Source: Gammaproteobacteria bacterium (GTDB lineage Bacteria; Pseudomonadota; Gammaproteobacteria; Pseudomonadales; Balneatricaceae). Taken from it: a stretch of 63,250 nucleotides of DNA. The stretch covers positions 1-63,250 of the forward strand of contig JAAERS010000406.1 of the NCBI GenBank assembly GCA_024230095.1. Reading direction: 5' to 3'. The notes below the pieces were generated by a model that was not told the origin of the DNA, did no database searches, and saw only the letters and a list, made by a program, of their open reading frames with translations. Below, piece after piece: positions 62,392 through 63,250 of the stretch. Every line of letters begins with the position of its first letter. The first letter of the stretch is position 1. The position numbers and the translations under genes are program-made.

Positions 62392-63250
62392 TCAATTAAC
62401 CAATGACAGACCAAAAAACGCCTTTATATGCTTGAGTGTCTGATCTATGGCATAGTCATCGATGTCTTTATGCACCACCATGCGACAGTTTTCATCAAAG
62501 GTTGATATCAGGATACCCTGCTGCGACAGATACTCACCCAGTCCTAGCATCTGTGAGGACTGTAAAAATAACATATTGGTCTGTACTCGCTGCAAATCCA
62601 CCTGCAAGCCTGGCACAGCTTGCAGACCTTGGGCCAGCTCACCTGCTCGGCGATGATCGTCGGCTAGGCGGGCCACGTTATTGGCCAAAGCAAAACGGCC
62701 GGCCGCAGCCACGATGCCAATCTGACGCATGCCGCCACCGACCATTTTTCGCAACCGCCTAGCACGACCAATGAACGCCTCGGAACCAACTAATACTGAA
62801 CCCAAGGGTAAGCCCAATCCCTTTGACAAGCATAAAGATACCGAATCAATCCCCGCTACCAGACGCGCCGAATCCATTCCTTGAGCGACAGCGGCATTGA
62901 GCAAACGAGCACCGTCCATATGAACACTTAACCCTGCTTGCTTAGCGGTAGCCACTAAAGCATCAATATTAGCTTGGTCCTGTATACAGCCAGATACCGT
63001 GTTCTCCAAACACAATAACTTGCTGACTGCATAGTGACTGTCATCAGGTTTTATGGCCGCTTGAACTTGCTCAGGAGTAATGGCACCAACTGCATCTGTA
63101 GCCAACACATGAATGGCAACGCTGCCCATTACTGAAGCGCCAAAAGCTTCATCGCTGGCAATATGGTATTGCTCTCCAATAATCAGTTCTTCACCGCGCT
63201 GACAATGGGCCATAACAGCAACTAAATTACTCATGGTGCCAGTGGGTAAA
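62392..63250 (-). CDS. ltaE: Low-specificity L-threonine aldolase, truncated by window edge
   Basis: The frame is open to the right edge, reading LPTGTMSNLVAVMAH, so the N-terminal part lies outside. The PLP fold is clear: VHMDGARLLNAAVAQG binds the cofactor, and VSLCLSKGLGLPLGS holds the Schiff-base Lys. It cleaves threonine or allo-threonine to glycine and acetaldehyde. About 285 residues are visible of a family near 340. Confidence 0.9.
   Translation of the reverse strand, partial: LPTGTMSNLVAVMAHCQRGEELIIGEQYHIASDEAFGASVMGSVAIHVLATDAVGAITPEQVQAAIKPDDSHYAVSKLLCLENTVSGCIQDQANIDALVATAKQAGLSVHMDGARLLNAAVAQGMDSARLVAGIDSVSLCLSKGLGLPLGSVLVGSEAFIGRARRLRKMVGGGMRQIGIVAAAGRFALANNVARLADDHRRAGELAQGLQAVPGLQVDLQRVQTNMLFLQSSQMLGLGEYLSQQGILISTFDENCRMVVHKDIDDYAIDQTLKHIKAFFGLSLVN

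Overview
The window looks like a chromosomal segment of a facultatively anaerobic gammaproteobacterium. The left edge carries the conserved housekeeping order miaB, phoH-type ATPase, ybeY, corC. The right edge carries an L-threonine aldolase. About 55 kb of catabolic genes lie between them. A denitrification-associated set (NnrS-like membrane protein, DUF2249 protein, hemerythrin) and FNR/DNR-type boxes point to nitrate or NO respiration under low oxygen. All assignments come from reading translated sequence and recalled family features. No database search was run.

Region 1 (1-9.1 kb): corC, ybeY, phoH and miaB on the minus strand; an AEC-family transporter; an Old Yellow Enzyme/2,4-dienoyl-CoA reductase-like flavoprotein; and a cytoplasmic sulfatase/phosphonate monoester hydrolase-like protein with an unusual active-site motif (Cys-Gly-Asn-Ser-Arg).

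Region 2 (9.4-23.3 kb, plus strand): a probable sulfoglycolysis (sulfoquinovose catabolism) cluster. It has a DeoR regulator resembling YihW/CsqR and a TRAP transporter closed by a strong terminator. A di-heme cytochrome c peroxidase follows, translationally coupled to a tight operon. That operon encodes a YihV-like sulfofructose kinase (the sulfonate-binding Lys/Asn/Arg I recall for YihV are conserved), a YihT/LacD-type aldolase, an L-fucose-isomerase-type isomerase, a Gfo/Idh/MocA protein (candidate NAD-dependent sulfoquinovosidase), a mutarotase, a GabD-like sulfolactaldehyde dehydrogenase and a SlcC-like sulfolactate dehydrogenase. The expected route is sulfoquinovoside to sulfoquinovose to sulfofructose to its 1-phosphate, then to DHAP plus sulfolactaldehyde, sulfolactate and sulfopyruvate. 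No sulfo-lyase or decarboxylase for sulfopyruvate is present.

Region 3 (23.4-31.2 kb): a three-subunit molybdenum hydroxylase of unknown substrate with a MoaD/ThiS-like protein, a class III aminotransferase divergent from a LysR regulator, and an MmgE/PrpD protein.

Region 4 (31.3-59.3 kb, all minus strand): a nearly complete anaerobic aromatic pathway. The upstream (right) part is a phenylacetate module: FlK-like thioesterase, phenylacetate-CoA ligase, phenylacetyl-CoA oxidoreductase padBCD, phenylglyoxylate oxidoreductase padE, a padH-padF fusion, padG and padI, then fdhD, a small unknown protein and a MarR regulator. These yield benzoyl-CoA. The downstream part is the Thauera-type benzoyl-CoA module: had, oah, dch, bcrCBAD, ferredoxin, an SDR, korAB for reduced ferredoxin, and a 4-hydroxybenzoyl-CoA reductase that feeds 4-hydroxybenzoyl-CoA into benzoyl-CoA.

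Region 5 (59.5-63.25 kb, minus strand): NnrS-like protein, DUF2249 protein, hemerythrin, a Rid-family protein and the truncated threonine aldolase. I saw no tRNA, rRNA, CRISPR array, insertion sequence or integrase.
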